Shown here: piece by piece, positions 41,785 to 50,557 of the stretch
How the letters are laid out: every line of letters begins with the position of its first letter
Position numbering within the stretch: position 1 is the first letter of the stretch
Assembly (NCBI RefSeq): GCF_002803845.1
Contig: NZ_CP024985.1
Span: 7,265,501-7,329,500 of the forward strand
Direction: 5' to 3'
DNA length: 64,000 nucleotides
From: Streptomyces lavendulae subsp. lavendulae
Lineage (GTDB): Bacteria; Actinomycetota; Actinomycetes; Streptomycetales; Streptomycetaceae
Translations under genes and position numbers: made by a program
The notes under the pieces: generated by a model
What the model was told of the DNA's origin: nothing
The model's input: the letters and a program-made list of their open reading frames with translations, nothing else
Databases searched by the model: none

Positions 41785-42942
41785 GTGAACACCACAAGAA
41801 CCCTCTGCTTCGTCATCGCGGCGCTCTCGTCGTACGCCGCCCTCGTCTACCGGCTCTGCCAAGCGCGCCGCAGCTGGCGGGACAACGCCTACCGCACCCT
41901 CGTGGTCACCCTGCTGCTGCAGTGCCTCACCTTCACGATGGGCGCCGTCGCCATGGGCGGCGACAGCTTCCTGGGCGTCGGCAACCTCGCCATCCTGCTG
42001 ATGCACGTGTCGGCCGTCGCCTTCTGCGTCGCGGCCCAGATCATCCTGTTGCGCTGGGCGGCCGACCCCGAGGAGGCGGTGCGCAAGGCCCGTTACTGGC
42101 TGATCACCGGCATCGCCCTCAGCGTGCTCCTGATCGCCCTCTTCTTCGTCGCCGACGGCCCCGGCCGGCCGGCGACGGACTTCAACACCGGCAGCGGCCA
42201 ACCGCTGGTCCTCGTCTACCTCCTGGTCTTCATCGTCTCCCAGGCGGTTCCGTGCGTGACCATCTTCCGCCAGTGCGGTCCCTACGCCCGGATGACCGGC
42301 AAGGCCTCGCTGCGCCAGGCGCTGCGCATGCTGTCGGTGGCCGCGGTGATCCTCTTCCTCTACTGCACCTGCCGGACGGTGAACATCCTCACCGCCGCGG
42401 CCGGGATCGACATCGGCGTCTGGCAGCTCGCGTCGAACGTCTTCAGCGCCGCGGGGATCGTCACCCTCTCGCTCAGCCTGACGACCTCCTCCTGGGAGGC
42501 GTCGGCCGCCAGGCTGCTGGAGTGGGCCCACAGCTACCGTTCCTACCGGGCCCTCTACCCGCTCTGGCGGGACCTGTACGAGTCCTCCCCGGACATCGTC
42601 CTGGAGCCGCCGGGCTCGGCCTCGGTCTCGGACCTCAACTACCGCCTGCACCGCCGCGTGATCGAGATACGCGACGGGTGGCGGGACCTGCGCCCCTACA
42701 TCGACCGCACCGCACCCGTCGCCGGGGCGGCGGATCCCGGAGCGGGCGAGGAGTACCGGCAGGCCCACGCCGAGGCGGCGCGGATCAGGCAGGCCCTGGA
42801 TGCGAAGCGGGCCGGGACCGTCCCCGATCTCAACAAGGACGCGGGCGACTTCGACGACCGGGACACGGACAACTTCTCGGCGGAGGTCGCCTGGCTCACC
42901 CAAGTGGCAGTCGTCTATCGTAAACTCGGTAAAGCGGGTTGA
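41785..42942 (+). CDS. MAB_1171c-family multi-pass membrane protein
   Basis: 385 residues, GTG start. The N-terminal 235 residues contain about seven membrane segments (FVIAALSSYAALVYRLCQA; ILLMHVSAVAFCVAAQIILL; WLITGIALSVLLIALFFVAD; LVLVYLLVFIVSQAVP). The remaining 150 residues are cytoplasmic, with LYPLWRDLYESSPDIVLEPP and RLHRRVIEIRDGWRDLRPYI. This matches the actinobacterial MAB_1171c family, usually encoded beside XRE and ImmA-like genes as here. Biochemical function is unknown. A strong terminator follows. Confidence 0.82.
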   Translation: MNTTRTLCFVIAALSSYAALVYRLCQARRSWRDNAYRTLVVTLLLQCLTFTMGAVAMGGDSFLGVGNLAILLMHVSAVAFCVAAQIILLRWAADPEEAVRKARYWLITGIALSVLLIALFFVADGPGRPATDFNTGSGQPLVLVYLLVFIVSQAVPCVTIFRQCGPYARMTGKASLRQALRMLSVAAVILFLYCTCRTVNILTAAAGIDIGVWQLASNVFSAAGIVTLSLSLTTSSWEASAARLLEWAHSYRSYRALYPLWRDLYESSPDIVLEPPGSASVSDLNYRLHRRVIEIRDGWRDLRPYIDRTAPVAGAADPGAGEEYRQAHAEAARIRQALDAKRAGTVPDLNKDAGDFDDRDTDNFSAEVAWLTQVAVVYRKLGKAG

Positions 42943-42947
42943 GAGCT

Positions 42948-42993
42948 CCCGCCCGGTCTGTCCCCCGTCAGGCCGGGCGGGTTTTCCCTTTTT
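42948..42993 (+). terminator. Intrinsic terminator with T-tract
   Basis: Stem CCCGCCCGG (42948-42956) and CCGGGCGGG (42973-42981) followed by TTTTCCCTTTTT. The only hairpin in the window with a clear T-rich tail; it ends the membrane-protein transcript. Confidence 0.9.
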
Positions 42994-43175
42994 CACCCTC
43001 CCCGTGGTTCCCCCCGTTTTCCCCCGTGGGTCCCCCCGTTGTTTCCCCCCGTTTCCCCCGTGTTGCTTCCGGGCCGAGCGGGTGTGTTCCGCTCGGTTCC
43101 GGCCCTCATCCCCCGAGGGCCGGCCCGGACCGACAACCGTCAGCACATCAACTCGGCTACCCCCGTAAGCAAAGT

Positions 43176-43188
43176 TAGCTGCCAGCTA
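43176..43188. promoter_or_regulatory. Palindrome TAGCTGCCAGCTA, candidate XRE operator
   Basis: Perfectly symmetric around one central base, 113 bp before the XRE start. XRE repressors usually bind such short dyads upstream of their own genes. Confidence 0.45.
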
Positions 43189-43212
43189 TCGGCGAGGTCC
43201 ACGGTGGCGGAC

Positions 43213-43222
43213 TCTGATCAGA
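43213..43222. promoter_or_regulatory. Palindrome TCTGATCAGA, second candidate operator
   Basis: A perfect 10-bp dyad; its right end also starts an inverted pair CAGATT/AATCTG (43219-43224 and 43239-43244). Located 80 bp before the XRE start. Confidence 0.45.
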
Positions 43223-43301
43223 TTGTCAACTGACCGCTAATCTGCAAAACTTCCGGATAGCTGAGAGCAATGCCGAGGAGGTGACGGAAGGGAGATTCGC
43301 A

Positions 43302-43745
43302 GTGTCGGAGACCGACGACCGGCCCAAGCTGGCAGTGCGTCTGGACAACCTCTTCAAGACGGTCCGCCCCAAGGGCAAGCACTGGACCAACGCCGAGGTC
43401 GCGGAGGAACTCAAGCGGGGCAACCCCGAACTCAAGGCGGGCGGCGTCTACTTGTCGCAGCTGCGGACCGGCAAGCGCTCCAACCCCTCGCCGGACCTGC
43501 TGGCTGCCCTCGCCCGGTTCTTCGGCGTTTCCGTCGCGTACTTCTTCGACGACGAGGTCGCCGAGTCCGTCCTCAGCGAGGTGGCCGCCATCGAGGCGCT
43601 GCGCCAGGCCGGAGTCCGCTCCGTGGCCATGCGGGCGGCCGGGATGAAGAAGGAGAACCTCCAGGCCATCACGGCCATCATGGACCAGTACCGGCAGTTG
43701 CAGGGCCTCCCGCCCGTCACCGACCCCTCGGAAGAGCCGGAGTGA
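43302..43745 (+). CDS. XRE-family HTH regulator
   Basis: 147 residues from GTG at 43302 (GGAAGGGA 8 nt upstream; an earlier GTG at 43281 has its site too close). The XRE HTH spans about residues 8-75: HWTNAEVAEELKRGNPELKA, GGVYLSQLRTGKRSNPS, LLAALARFFGVSVAYFFDDE. The C-terminal part may mediate dimerisation. It is coupled to the metallopeptidase gene by a GTGA overlap, the classic repressor/ImmA peptidase arrangement. Confidence 0.9.
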   Translation: MSETDDRPKLAVRLDNLFKTVRPKGKHWTNAEVAEELKRGNPELKAGGVYLSQLRTGKRSNPSPDLLAALARFFGVSVAYFFDDEVAESVLSEVAAIEALRQAGVRSVAMRAAGMKKENLQAITAIMDQYRQLQGLPPVTDPSEEPE

Positions 43746-44314
43746 GGGTCCCCGGCAGGGGGCGCTCGGCCGATCACGGCCGCCGCAGTCAGCTCAAGAA
43801 GCTTCGCAAGGACGGCGCGCGCCGGATCGCGGAGCTCAACCTGCCGGACGGGGCCGACGTGGCCGAACTCTGCCGCTACATCGGAGAGATCCGCGACCGC
43901 CCCATCACCCTGATCCCGATGCAGATGCCCGCCTCGCAGCCGTGCGGCATGTGGGTCGCCGCACGGGACGAGGACCTGATCTTCTACGACGCCAACACCA
44001 CCAGCGCGCATCAGGAGCACATCATCTTGCACGAGCTGGGCCACATCATCTGCTGTCACCGCGGGGCGGGCTGGCTGGACGAGGCGAGCTCCCGCCTCCT
44101 GTTCCCCAACCTCGACCCCGACCTCGTCCGGGACATGCTCCTGCGCGCCACCTACGACGACGTGCAGGAACAGGAGGCGGAGGTCATCGCCTACCTGCTC
44201 TCCCAGCGGCTGGGCGGCGCCGAGGAAGGTCCCGGTGCGCCCGCCGGCCCGGACGGCGGACCGTCCGGGAAGGGCGACGACGCGCTCAGCCGCATCGAAC
44301 GCACCCTGTTCTGA
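43742..44314 (+). CDS. ImmA/IrrE-type zinc metallopeptidase
   Basis: 190 residues from GTG at 43742 overlapping the XRE stop. The zinc motif HELGH (residues 97-101, in IILHELGHIICCH) and a downstream Glu-rich helix (DDVQEQEAEVIAYLLSQRL) identify an ImmA/IrrE (DUF955) domain. Such peptidases cleave their partner XRE repressor in response to stress, or act as toxins in toxin-antitoxin pairs. Which applies here is not visible from sequence. Confidence 0.9.
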   Translation: MRVPGRGRSADHGRRSQLKKLRKDGARRIAELNLPDGADVAELCRYIGEIRDRPITLIPMQMPASQPCGMWVAARDEDLIFYDANTTSAHQEHIILHELGHIICCHRGAGWLDEASSRLLFPNLDPDLVRDMLLRATYDDVQEQEAEVIAYLLSQRLGGAEEGPGAPAGPDGGPSGKGDDALSRIERTLF

Positions 44315-44339
44315 GGCGGGGCGCCGGGCAGGGCAGGGC

Positions 44340-44356
44340 GGGGCCGGACCGGCCCC
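44340..44356. terminator. Short hairpin between convergent genes
   Basis: GGGGCCGG and CCGGCCCC around one A, in the 51-bp gap between the ImmA-like stop and the ABC permease stop. Confidence 0.4.
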
Positions 44357-44365
44357 GGCCCGCGG

Positions 44366-45217
44366 TCACACGTCGCGCCGGCGTACGACGACCACCGCGA
44401 GGGCGACCGCGACCAGCGGCCACACCGCGTACACGGCCCAGGAGCCGGGGACCGTGGCGTCGTGGACGCGGTTGATGTCGGGGAGGTCCCCCCAGTTCTG
44501 CACCAGGCGCTTCCAGGCGCTGACCACCATCACGTGGTTGACGTCGGCCGACCACTGCCGGGAGGTGCTGAACAGCGGCGGCAGCATCACGAGCGTGAAC
44601 AGGGTGGCGGCCACGCTGCCCGGGGTGTGTCTGATCAGCGCGCCGAGCCCCAGGCCGACCAGGGCGCAGGCCGGAGCCAGCAGGGCGGACGCCACCAGGG
44701 CCCGGGCCACGCCCGGATGGGTGAGCGGGACCCCGGCGTGCCGTCCGTCGAGGACGGCCTGGGAGGCCAGGAAGGCGGCCAGGGAGATCACCGTCCCGAC
44801 CGTGGTCCACACCGCCGCGAGGACCACGGCCTTGGCCAGGACCACCGCATGACGGGCGGGTACGGCCACCATGGTGGTCCGGATCAGCCCGCTCCCGTGC
44901 TCGCTCACGATCGTGACGGCCCCGACGCTGCCGGAGACGAGCATCAGCGTCATGTAGGCGCCCGGTGTGAAGGCGTCGAAGGGCAGGAAGCCGCTGGTGC
45001 CGCCGTGGTCCGCCAGCGAGGCGACGGTGGCGCACCCGATGACGAACAGCGCGGTGAGGGCGATGGTCCACCACGTGGAGCGCAGGGAGCGCATCTTGAT
45101 CCACTCGGCGGCGAGCAGGTCACCGAAGCGGGCGGGAGGCCCGGCGGCGGAGGTGGCGGAGGCGACGGAGGGCGCGTGGGCGGGGGCGTGGGCGTGGGCG
45201 GGGGCGGTTCGGGTCAT
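44366..45217 (-). CDS. ABC transporter permease (ABC-2 type)
   Basis: 283 residues. An Ala/His-rich N-terminal tail (APAHAHAPAHAPSVASATSA) precedes about six membrane segments (LRSTWWTIALTALFVIGCAT; AYMTLMLVSGSVGAVTIVSE; VVLAAVWTTVGTVISLAAFL; ALVASALLAPACALVGLGLG). It pairs with the preceding ATPase (ATGA overlap) to form an exporter. As the last gene of the ketosynthase operon it likely exports that product or confers self-resistance (inferred). Confidence 0.88.
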   Translation of the reverse strand: MTRTAPAHAHAPAHAPSVASATSAAGPPARFGDLLAAEWIKMRSLRSTWWTIALTALFVIGCATVASLADHGGTSGFLPFDAFTPGAYMTLMLVSGSVGAVTIVSEHGSGLIRTTMVAVPARHAVVLAKAVVLAAVWTTVGTVISLAAFLASQAVLDGRHAGVPLTHPGVARALVASALLAPACALVGLGLGALIRHTPGSVAATLFTLVMLPPLFSTSRQWSADVNHVMVVSAWKRLVQNWGDLPDINRVHDATVPGSWAVYAVWPLVAVALAVVVVRRRDV

Positions 45218-46134
45218 CGGGTCCGTCCGGTGGGGTATTCGACGCTGTCGGCGGTCAGTTCCATGAAGGCCTCCTCCAGGGAAGCCGTGCGCGGGGTCAG
45301 TTCGTCGAGCACGATCCCGTGCGCCAGGGCGAGCGCCCCGATCCGGTCCGCCGCCAGCCCGGTCACCACGAGCCTGCGGGTGTCCGCCGGGCCCTGCGGC
45401 TCGACCGAAGCGCCCGCGCCGGCCAGCAGCGCCCCCAGTTCGGCCGCCCGCGACGTGCCGACGACGGTGCCGGGCCGGGTGCTGCGGGCCGCGAACTCCC
45501 GTACCGACTCGGCGGCGATGAGCCGGCCGCGGCCGATGACGACGAGGTCGTCGGCGGTGTTCTGCATCTCCGACATCAGATGGCTGGAGAGGAAGACCGT
45601 ACGGCCCTCGGCCGCCAGCCGCCGGAACAGGCCGCGCATCCAGAGCACGCCCTCCGGGTCCATGCCGTTGACGGGCTCGTCGAACATCAGCACCGGGGGA
45701 TCGCCGAGGAGGGCGGTGGCGATCCCGAGGCGCTGCTTCATGCCGAGCGAGAACCCGCCCGCGCGACGGGCCGCCGCCCCGGTCAGGCCGACCTCCTGGA
45801 GCACCTCGTCCACCCGGCGCGCCGGGATGCCGTTGCTCCGGGCCAGCGCCGACAGGTGGGCCGTGGCGCTGCGTCCGCCGTGCACCTGGCCGGCGTCGAG
45901 GAGGGCGCCCGCGTGCCGCAGTCCGCGCGGGTGGTCGCGGAAGGGGACGCCGGAGACGGTGGCGGAGCCGGAGGTGGGCCGGTCCAGGCCGAGGAGCATC
46001 CGCAGGGTGGTGGTCTTGCCGGCTCCGTTCGGGCCGAGGAACCCGGTGACGCGGCCCGGCCGGACCGTGAAGGACAGCCGGTCGACGGCGGTCCTGGCGC
46101 CGTAGCGCTTGGTGAGTTCGTTGACTTCGATCAC
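45214..46134 (-). CDS. ABC transporter ATP-binding protein
   Basis: 306 residues from GTG at 46134. Complete nucleotide-binding domain: Walker A GFLGPNGAGKTTTLRM, signature GGFSLGMKQRLG, Walker B PPVLMFDEPVNGMDPEG and the switch His in SSHLMSEMQ. The C-terminal extension (RSTRPGTVVGTSRAAELGAL) is typical of drug-export ATPases of the DrrA/BcrA type. It follows the ketosynthase gene by 116 nt and overlaps the permease gene by 4 nt. Confidence 0.93.
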   Translation of the reverse strand: MIEVNELTKRYGARTAVDRLSFTVRPGRVTGFLGPNGAGKTTTLRMLLGLDRPTSGSATVSGVPFRDHPRGLRHAGALLDAGQVHGGRSATAHLSALARSNGIPARRVDEVLQEVGLTGAAARRAGGFSLGMKQRLGIATALLGDPPVLMFDEPVNGMDPEGVLWMRGLFRRLAAEGRTVFLSSHLMSEMQNTADDLVVIGRGRLIAAESVREFAARSTRPGTVVGTSRAAELGALLAGAGASVEPQGPADTRRLVVTGLAADRIGALALAHGIVLDELTPRTASLEEAFMELTADSVEYPTGRTR

Positions 46135-46250
46135 AAGGGCAACCCTGCCGGGAGGGCGCCCCGAGGGCATGGTGCCGTGGGCTGCAATCGCGCGGCCGGA
46201 CCCGCCCCGGGGCGTACGCCCCCGGACGGTCCCGCGTGGGGCCGGAGGTG

Positions 46251-49200
46251 TCAGCCCCCGGCCGCCGCCACCTCCTGGGCCAGGATCGACACGGCCCGGC
46301 GGACGTCCTCTTCGCGGTGGTCGGAGGTGACGAAGAACCGCAGCCGGGAGAGCCCCTCCTCCACCGCGGGATGGAAGATCGGATCGGCGATCACCCCGCG
46401 GTCGTACAGCCGGCCGGCGACGCGCAGGGTCCTCGCCGAGTCGCCGAGGAGGCACGGCACGATCGGGGTGTGGGCGCTGGAGCCGGTCGCGAGACCGGCG
46501 GAGGCGGCCAGCGAGAGGAAGAGCTCGGCGTTGCGGCGCAGGGCACGGACCCGGTCCGCGGTGATCAGCTCGCTCGCGGCCAGCGCGGCGGCCGCGTTGG
46601 CCGGGGTCAGGCCGACGCTGTAGACGAAGCCGGGCAGCGTGTGCCGCAGCCACCGCACCATCCGGGCCGAACCGCCGAGGTAACCGCCGCAGCTGGCGAA
46701 GGCCTTGGAGAGGGTGCCCATCCACAGGTCCACTCCGGACCGGTCGACGCCGAAGAACTCGCCCACACCGCGGCCGTGTTCGCCCACGGTGCCGATGCTG
46801 TGGGCCTCGTCGACCATCAACAGCGCGCCGTATCGTTTCTTCAGCTCGATCACGGCCGGCAGGTCCACCAGGTCGCCGTCCATGCTGTAGGCGCCCTCGA
46901 CGGCGATCAGTACCCGCCGGAACCGTGGCCGGTTGACCCGCAGCATGTGCGCCAGCTGGTCCGTGTCGTTGTGGGCGAAGGGCCGCCGGGCCGCCCCGGA
47001 CAGCGCGCAGCCCTGCAGGATGCTGTCGTGGGCGAGGGCGTCGTGCAGCACCAGGTCCCCGGCTCCGACGAGGTGCCCGATCGCGGTGACGTTGGTGGCG
47101 TGGCCGCTGACCAGCGCCAGGCAGTCCTCGACGCCGAGGAAGCGGGCGAGCGCCCGCTCCAGCCGTACGGTCAGCTCCCGTTCGCCGGAGAGCACCCGGC
47201 TCGCCGAGACCGAGGTCCCGTACCGGTCCACCGCTTCGTGGACGGCGGCGGTGACCGCCGGATGGCCCGAGAGCCCCAGGTAGTTGTAGGAACCGAAGGA
47301 GAGGTACTCCCGGTCGCCGATCACGGTCGTGTCGCGGATCGTGCCCCGGTGGACCCGGAAGTACGGGAACTCCGCGCCGTCGGCGGTGATCGCCTCCAGA
47401 CGTTCCTCGAACTGCCGCACCTCCGGGAACCCGTCGACGCTCGCCGTGGCGGCGTACTCGTCCCCGCACGGCTCCTGCACCTCCCACGGCTCGCGCGCGG
47501 GAGCGGCGGGGGCGGGCGGGAGCGCGAGGTAGGGGGCGACCAGTTCCGTCAGCCGCCCGATGGTGAGGCCGGGCTTGAAGGTCTCCTCGGTGGGGAACCC
47601 CGGCGCGTGCCGCGCGAGGATGACGTCCAGCTCCTGGAGCATCAGGGAGTCGAAGCCGAGATCGGTCGTCAGCACCATCCGCTCGCTCAGGTCGGAGAGC
47701 GGGAAGACCCCGGTGCGCGACACCGCTTCGAGGACGACGGACGCGGCGGACCCGCCCGGCGCGGCGGAGGGCACGACCGCGGGCGCAGCCCGCGGGGGTT
47801 CCTCCACACGGCCGCCCGGGTCCACGGTCTCGCGGGCCGATGCGTCCACCACCCAGTGGTGGCGGGGCGCCAGGGGGCTGGGCGGCAAAGTGCACGGCGG
47901 TGTCCGCTCCGTCGCGGGAGGCGGTACGGGGTCGTCGGCGCCACGCACGGCGAGGCCCGCCGTGACGGCCCCGGCCGCGGCGGTCAGCCGGACCGCGGCC
48001 TCGGCCGCGTCCCGCGCCACCACCGTCAGCCGCTCCGCGAAGGGCGTACGGCGCGCCAGGGTGTCCGCGACCCGGGCCAGCGGGGGCCGGTCCTCGGTGA
48101 GGACCTCCGCCAGATCGAGGGCGTAGCGGGCCAGCCCCGCCCGGTCACGGGCGCTGAGCACCAGGAGGTGCGGCTCCCCGGCCGCGTCGGGCACGGCCGG
48201 CGCCGGGGCGGCGCACTCCTCCACCACCAGGTGGACGCCGGTGCCGCCGAAGCCGAAGGCGCTCACCCCGGCCCGGCGCGGCCCCCGGGTCCGCGGCCAC
48301 GGCGTCGCCTCCGTCGGGACGACCAGCCGCGCGGCGTCGAGGGCCGCGGGCTCCGCCGGTTCGAACTCCGGCTGGGGCGGTACCACCCCCCGGTGCACGG
48401 CCAGGACGGTCTTGATGAGCCCGGCCATCCCCGCGGCGTTGAGGGAATGGCCCACCACCGCCTTCACCGCACCGAGGAAGGCGGGCGCCGCGTCCGCACC
48501 GCGCAGTTCGCGCAGCACCCCGACCTCGACCGGGTCGCCGACCGTCGTCCCCGTGCCGTGCGCCTCCAGGTACCCGACCGAGTCCGAGGCCAGGCCCGCG
48601 TCGCGGTAGGCCCGGCGCAGCGCCCGGAGCTGACCGGCCGCCTGGGGGTGCATACCGCCCTGCACGGTCCCGTCGTTGGCCGTGCCCACCCCGCGGATCA
48701 CCGCGTAGACGCGGTCGCCCGCGGCCAGCGCGTCGGCCAGCGGGCGCAGCACCAGGACCCCGGCGCCCTCGCCCAGGACGAAGCCGTCGGCCCCCGCCCC
48801 GAACGGCAGGCACCGGCCGCTGCGCGAGATGGCGCCGATCCGGCTCAGGCCCACCAGCAGGTCGGGGGTGAGGATCAGCTGGGCGCCGCCCGCCAGCGCG
48901 ATGCGGGTGCGGCCCGCGCGCAGCGCGAACACGGCGTTCGCCACGGCCATCAGCCCACCGGAGCACGCCGAGTCCAGCGCGTAGCTCTCGCCGTGCAGGT
49001 CGAAGACGGAACTGATGCTGTTCGGGCCCATGTTGAGCAGGAGTCCGGCCACCGACGTGCCCTGGAGGTGGTCCACGCCCCGGACCGTCTCCAGCCACCG
49101 GGGACCGTCCGGCCGGGCCCCGAACTCGCCGCCGGCCACCTGGCGCATCCGGATCTGCAGGGTGCTGAGCTCGCGGTAGCCGCTCTCGGTGAGCGAGGTG

Positions 49201-49607
49201 ATCACCGAGGTCTCCTCGCGGTCGAAGCCCTCGGTCTCCCACCCCGCGTCCTGGATCGCCTCGCGGGCGAGGTCGATCAGCAGCCGGTGCTGGGGGTCCA
49301 TCGACCGGGCCCGTCGTGGGGGGATGCCGTAGTGCGCCGCGTCGAAGTGGCCCACGTCCGGCAGCAGCGCCATGGTGTCCGTGTACGTCGTCGACGGGTC
49401 GCGGAAGTTCTCGCTGAGGAACGCGGAGGCGTTCCACCGCGACTGCGGGATGGCGGTGAACTGGGGCCGCGGGTCCGTCAGGAGGCGCCAGTACGCGTTC
49501 ACGTTCCGCGCCCCCGGGAACCGGCAGGCCATGCCCACGATCGCGACGTCGTCGTGCCGGGCCGCCGGGGATCCCGCGGAGCCGTCCGTCTGCGCCACGC
49601 GTGTCAC
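46251..49607 (-). CDS. Hybrid ketosynthase - acyl carrier protein - alpha-oxoamine synthase
   Basis: 1118 residues from GTG at 49607, which overlaps the upstream stop (GTGA); an ATG at 49637 would add 10. Domains: ketosynthase (about 18-465) with Cys215 in ALDSACSGG, His350 in EAHGTGTT and His387 in GHSLNAAG, all catalytic residues present; a KS-flanking linker (480-590) ending LPPSPLAPRHHW, like the post-AT linker, but with no acyltransferase; an ACP with Ser654 in TDLGFDSLML; and a PLP alpha-oxoamine synthase (745-1118) with Asp933/His936 in VDEAHS and Lys968 in GTLSKAFAS. The protein should extend an acyl chain and release it by decarboxylative condensation with an amino acid, giving an alpha-amino ketone. 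The extender must be loaded in trans. Confidence 0.92.
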   Translation of the reverse strand: MTRVAQTDGSAGSPAARHDDVAIVGMACRFPGARNVNAYWRLLTDPRPQFTAIPQSRWNASAFLSENFRDPSTTYTDTMALLPDVGHFDAAHYGIPPRRARSMDPQHRLLIDLAREAIQDAGWETEGFDREETSVITSLTESGYRELSTLQIRMRQVAGGEFGARPDGPRWLETVRGVDHLQGTSVAGLLLNMGPNSISSVFDLHGESYALDSACSGGLMAVANAVFALRAGRTRIALAGGAQLILTPDLLVGLSRIGAISRSGRCLPFGAGADGFVLGEGAGVLVLRPLADALAAGDRVYAVIRGVGTANDGTVQGGMHPQAAGQLRALRRAYRDAGLASDSVGYLEAHGTGTTVGDPVEVGVLRELRGADAAPAFLGAVKAVVGHSLNAAGMAGLIKTVLAVHRGVVPPQPEFEPAEPAALDAARLVVPTEATPWPRTRGPRRAGVSAFGFGGTGVHLVVEECAAPAPAVPDAAGEPHLLVLSARDRAGLARYALDLAEVLTEDRPPLARVADTLARRTPFAERLTVVARDAAEAAVRLTAAAGAVTAGLAVRGADDPVPPPATERTPPCTLPPSPLAPRHHWVVDASARETVDPGGRVEEPPRAAPAVVPSAAPGGSAASVVLEAVSRTGVFPLSDLSERMVLTTDLGFDSLMLQELDVILARHAPGFPTEETFKPGLTIGRLTELVAPYLALPPAPAAPAREPWEVQEPCGDEYAATASVDGFPEVRQFEERLEAITADGAEFPYFRVHRGTIRDTTVIGDREYLSFGSYNYLGLSGHPAVTAAVHEAVDRYGTSVSASRVLSGERELTVRLERALARFLGVEDCLALVSGHATNVTAIGHLVGAGDLVLHDALAHDSILQGCALSGAARRPFAHNDTDQLAHMLRVNRPRFRRVLIAVEGAYSMDGDLVDLPAVIELKKRYGALLMVDEAHSIGTVGEHGRGVGEFFGVDRSGVDLWMGTLSKAFASCGGYLGGSARMVRWLRHTLPGFVYSVGLTPANAAAALAASELITADRVRALRRNAELFLSLAASAGLATGSSAHTPIVPCLLGDSARTLRVAGRLYDRGVIADPIFHPAVEEGLSRLRFFVTSDHREEDVRRAVSILAQEVAAAGG

Positions 49608-50545
49608 CCGGCGGTGGTCAGTCGCTCGCGCCACCATGCGACCGTCGTCTTGACCTGCTCGTCGACGGGCGTGGCCCGGACCGCGAAGGCGGTTTCCCAG
49701 GCGCTGGAATCGACCACGAACGGGCGGTCGAACTGGTAACGGATCTCCTTGAGCTCACGCATCAGGGGGGAGAAGAGCGAGAGCGCGCCCAGCACGGCCG
49801 ACGGCAGTGCGCGTACGGGGACGGGCCCGGTGCCCGCCTCGGCGGCGAGCCGGGCGACCATCTCCCTTACGGACAGGGCCGGTCCGGTCGGGACGTGCCA
49901 GGCGCGGCCCCAGGACCGTTCCTCGCCCGCGGCCTCGGCCAGCGCCGCGGCCACGTCGGGGAGGTAGGTCCAGCTGTGCGGGGCGTCGGGGTCGCCGAGG
50001 GCGGAGACGGGCCGGCCGCGCAGCACCTGCGGTACGACCCGGCCGGCCAGGTGCCCGCCGTCGGTCACCCCGGGGCCGAAGAAGTCCGAGGCCCGCAGCT
50101 CGACGGCCTTCAGGCGGCCCTGTTCGTGCAGGGTCCGGACCGTCTCCCACGCGGCGGCCCGCACCCGCCCCTTGGGGCCGGTCGCCGCGAGCGGCAGCTC
50201 CTCGGTGAGGGGGATGTTCACCGGGCCGTAGCCGTAGAGGTTGCCGAGCATGACCAGCACGGCCCCGGTCCGCTCGGCCGCCGTGCACAGGGCCGAGGTC
50301 AGCGCGGGCCATTCGGCCGCCCAGCGGTGGTAGGGCGGTGCGGCGCAGCCGAAGACGGCGGCGGCGCCCCGTACGGCCTCGGTCAGCCGGTCGCCGTCGG
50401 CGGCGTCCAGTGCGACGTGCTCGATGCCCGGTTCCGGGGCACGGCCCGATCTGGTGACGACCCGTACGGAGTGTCCCCGCCCGGCCAGCAGCCGGGCCGT
50501 GGCCGCACCGGCGGGCCCGAATCCCACGACGACATAGAAACTCAC
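49604..50545 (-). CDS. Extended SDR (NAD-dependent epimerase/dehydratase-like) protein with altered catalytic residues
   Basis: 313 residues from GTG at 50545. The Rossmann nucleotide motif is VVVGFGPAGAATARLLAGRG; the rest follows the extended-SDR pattern (VLVMLGNLYGYGPVNIPLTE; AVELRASDFFGPGVTDGG; SWTYLPDVAAALAEAAG). The canonical YxxxK is not seen: the aligned segment GPKGRVRAAAWE has Lys and Arg instead of Tyr and Lys. It heads the operon with the ketosynthase fusion and exporter, so it may tailor the product or act by a non-standard mechanism. The TAGGGT 6 nt upstream suggests a leaderless transcript. Confidence 0.85.
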   Translation of the reverse strand: MSFYVVVGFGPAGAATARLLAGRGHSVRVVTRSGRAPEPGIEHVALDAADGDRLTEAVRGAAAVFGCAAPPYHRWAAEWPALTSALCTAAERTGAVLVMLGNLYGYGPVNIPLTEELPLAATGPKGRVRAAAWETVRTLHEQGRLKAVELRASDFFGPGVTDGGHLAGRVVPQVLRGRPVSALGDPDAPHSWTYLPDVAAALAEAAGEERSWGRAWHVPTGPALSVREMVARLAAEAGTGPVPVRALPSAVLGALSLFSPLMRELKEIRYQFDRPFVVDSSAWETAFAVRATPVDEQVKTTVAWWRERLTTAG

Positions 50546-50551
50546 GTGCGA

Positions 50552-50557
50552 ACCCTA
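50552..50557 (-). promoter_or_regulatory. Candidate -10 of the ketosynthase operon
   Basis: TAGGGT on the minus strand (50557-50552) ends 6 nt before the GTG at 50545. No ribosome site lies between, so the operon mRNA may be leaderless. Confidence 0.4.

Larger units (their letters stand above)
42994..43301. other. Upstream region of the XRE/ImmA pair
   Basis: The left part is a pyrimidine-rich run of repeated CCCCCGTTT units (about 43010-43065). The right part is lower in GC and holds two palindromes (43176-43188, 43213-43222), probably the promoter and operator of the XRE gene. Confidence 0.55.

Noticed and set aside
46236..49739. A long plus-strand open frame opposite the ketosynthase fusion
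   Set aside because: The minus strand has three catalytic domains with intact motifs; the plus-strand frame is an antisense shadow.
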